From Desmodus rotundus (taxonomy: Eukaryota > Chordata > Mammalia > Chiroptera > Phyllostomidae): a stretch of DNA of 64,000 nt. Shown here in pieces: positions 1 through 64,000 of the stretch (position 1 is the stretch's first letter; each line of letters starts with the position of its first letter). The notes beneath the pieces were generated by a model. That model searched no databases and was not told the origin of the DNA. It worked only from the letters and a program-made list of their open reading frames with translations. The position numbers were made by a program, and so were the translations under genes. The stretch is taken from assembly GCF_022682495.2 (NCBI RefSeq), contig NC_071389.1:104015951-104079950 (forward strand), given 5' to 3'.

Positions 1-672
1 GGGATTGTAAATTGTTGCAGGTACTATGTAAAACGGTATGGAGGTTCTGCTAAATATTAAAAATAGAATTACCATGTAACACAGCAATCCTACTTCTGGG
101 TATTTGAAGAAATCCAAAACACTAATTTGGAAAGACATATGCATCCCTATGTTCATTGAGGCATTATTTACAATAGTGAAGCTATGGAAGCAACCTAAGT
201 TTTTTACCAATATACAGTTGGATAAAGAAGTTGTGGTACATACATACAATGGAATATTAATCAGCCATAAAACCCCCAAATTTTGCCATGTTGTGACAAC
301 ATGGATAGATTTAGAGGGTATTATTCCAAGTGAAATATGTCAGACAGAGAAAGACAAATATATTGTTTCATCTATGTGTGAAATCTAAAAAACTAAACAA
401 ACAAACAAAACAGAACAAATTGATGGTTGGCAGATGGGAGGGGTGTGGGGGCTGGGTGAAAAAGGTGAGGGGAGTAAGAAGTAGAAATTGGCAGTTGTAG
501 TCACAGAGATATAAAGTACAACATAGGGAATACTGTGATACCTACACTTGGTGTCAAGTGGGTACTAGGTTCATTGGGGAGATCATTTCATAAGTTATAT
601 AAATGTCTAATCATTAAGTTGTACACCTGAAACTAATATTATATGTGAAGTGTAATTGAAAAATTAAAAAAA
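1..672 (+). mobile_element. L1 3' end (ORF2 C-terminus and 3' UTR), decayed
   Basis: Plus-strand L1 remnant cut by the window edge. The open frame at 104-388 matches the C-terminal end of L1 ORF2p (CIPMFIEALFTIVKLWKQPK) with several damaged positions. It is followed by a G-rich 3' UTR, a 'GTACACCTGAAACTAATAT' motif typical of L1 3' ends, and an A-rich tail near 655-680. It is antisense to FRY, in the intron after exon 22. Confidence 0.85.

Positions 673-64000
<63,328 letters not shown>

Overview
This window is mammalian nuclear DNA, almost certainly from a bat. Eight copies of a tRNA-derived SINE of the bat Ves type are present, with the 'CCTGGCTGGTGTGGCTCAG' head and a C/T-rich then A-rich tail. 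There are also L1 and half-L1 (HAL1-type) retrotransposons and three mariner-type DNA elements. The family of bat cannot be settled from sequence alone. Splice-bounded exons, repeat-filled introns and the absence of long open frames outside retrotransposons rule out a prokaryote.

The only gene I can support is a partial copy of FRY (furry homolog, the very large microtubule- and NDR-kinase-associated scaffold). It lies on the minus strand and is transcribed from right to left. Twenty-two consecutive coding exons (window exons 1 to 22) run from 62412 down to 1055 and total 3,704 coding bases, about 1,235 codons. Every exon joins the next in phase with no stop or frameshift. They encode the middle-to-C-terminal part of the protein. 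The 5' half of the gene lies beyond position 64000 and the last exons lie before position 1. Twenty of the 21 complete introns are GT-AG; intron 12 appears to be GC-AG. Exons 10 to 17 are eight consecutive exons whose lengths are multiples of three, so each could be skipped without shifting the frame. The paralogue FRYL is the main alternative identity; the residue pattern I recognise favours FRY.

Layout, left to right. 1-9862 holds exons 22 to 20 and introns with an L1 3' end, Ves and MIR SINEs and a 5'-inverted L1. 9863-16616 holds exons 19 to 16 and a young L1 with a target-site duplication that landed about 30 bases from the exon 16 donor. 16617-28158 is an 11.5 kb intron dominated by a nearly full-length antisense L1. 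28159-36930 holds exons 15 to 12 and a foldback pair of HAL1 5' ends. 36931-44168 is a 7.2 kb intron enlarged by nested L1, Ves and HAL1 insertions. 44169-62412 holds exons 11 to 1 with two mariner-type elements and one MITE. 62413-64000 is intron.

I found no convincing second host gene, RNA gene, CRISPR array or new defence-like system. The points worth a second look are structural: a GC-AG splice site, large inverted repeats able to fold in the pre-mRNA, a back-to-back hairpin pair, and layered transposon insertions that can be dated against each other.
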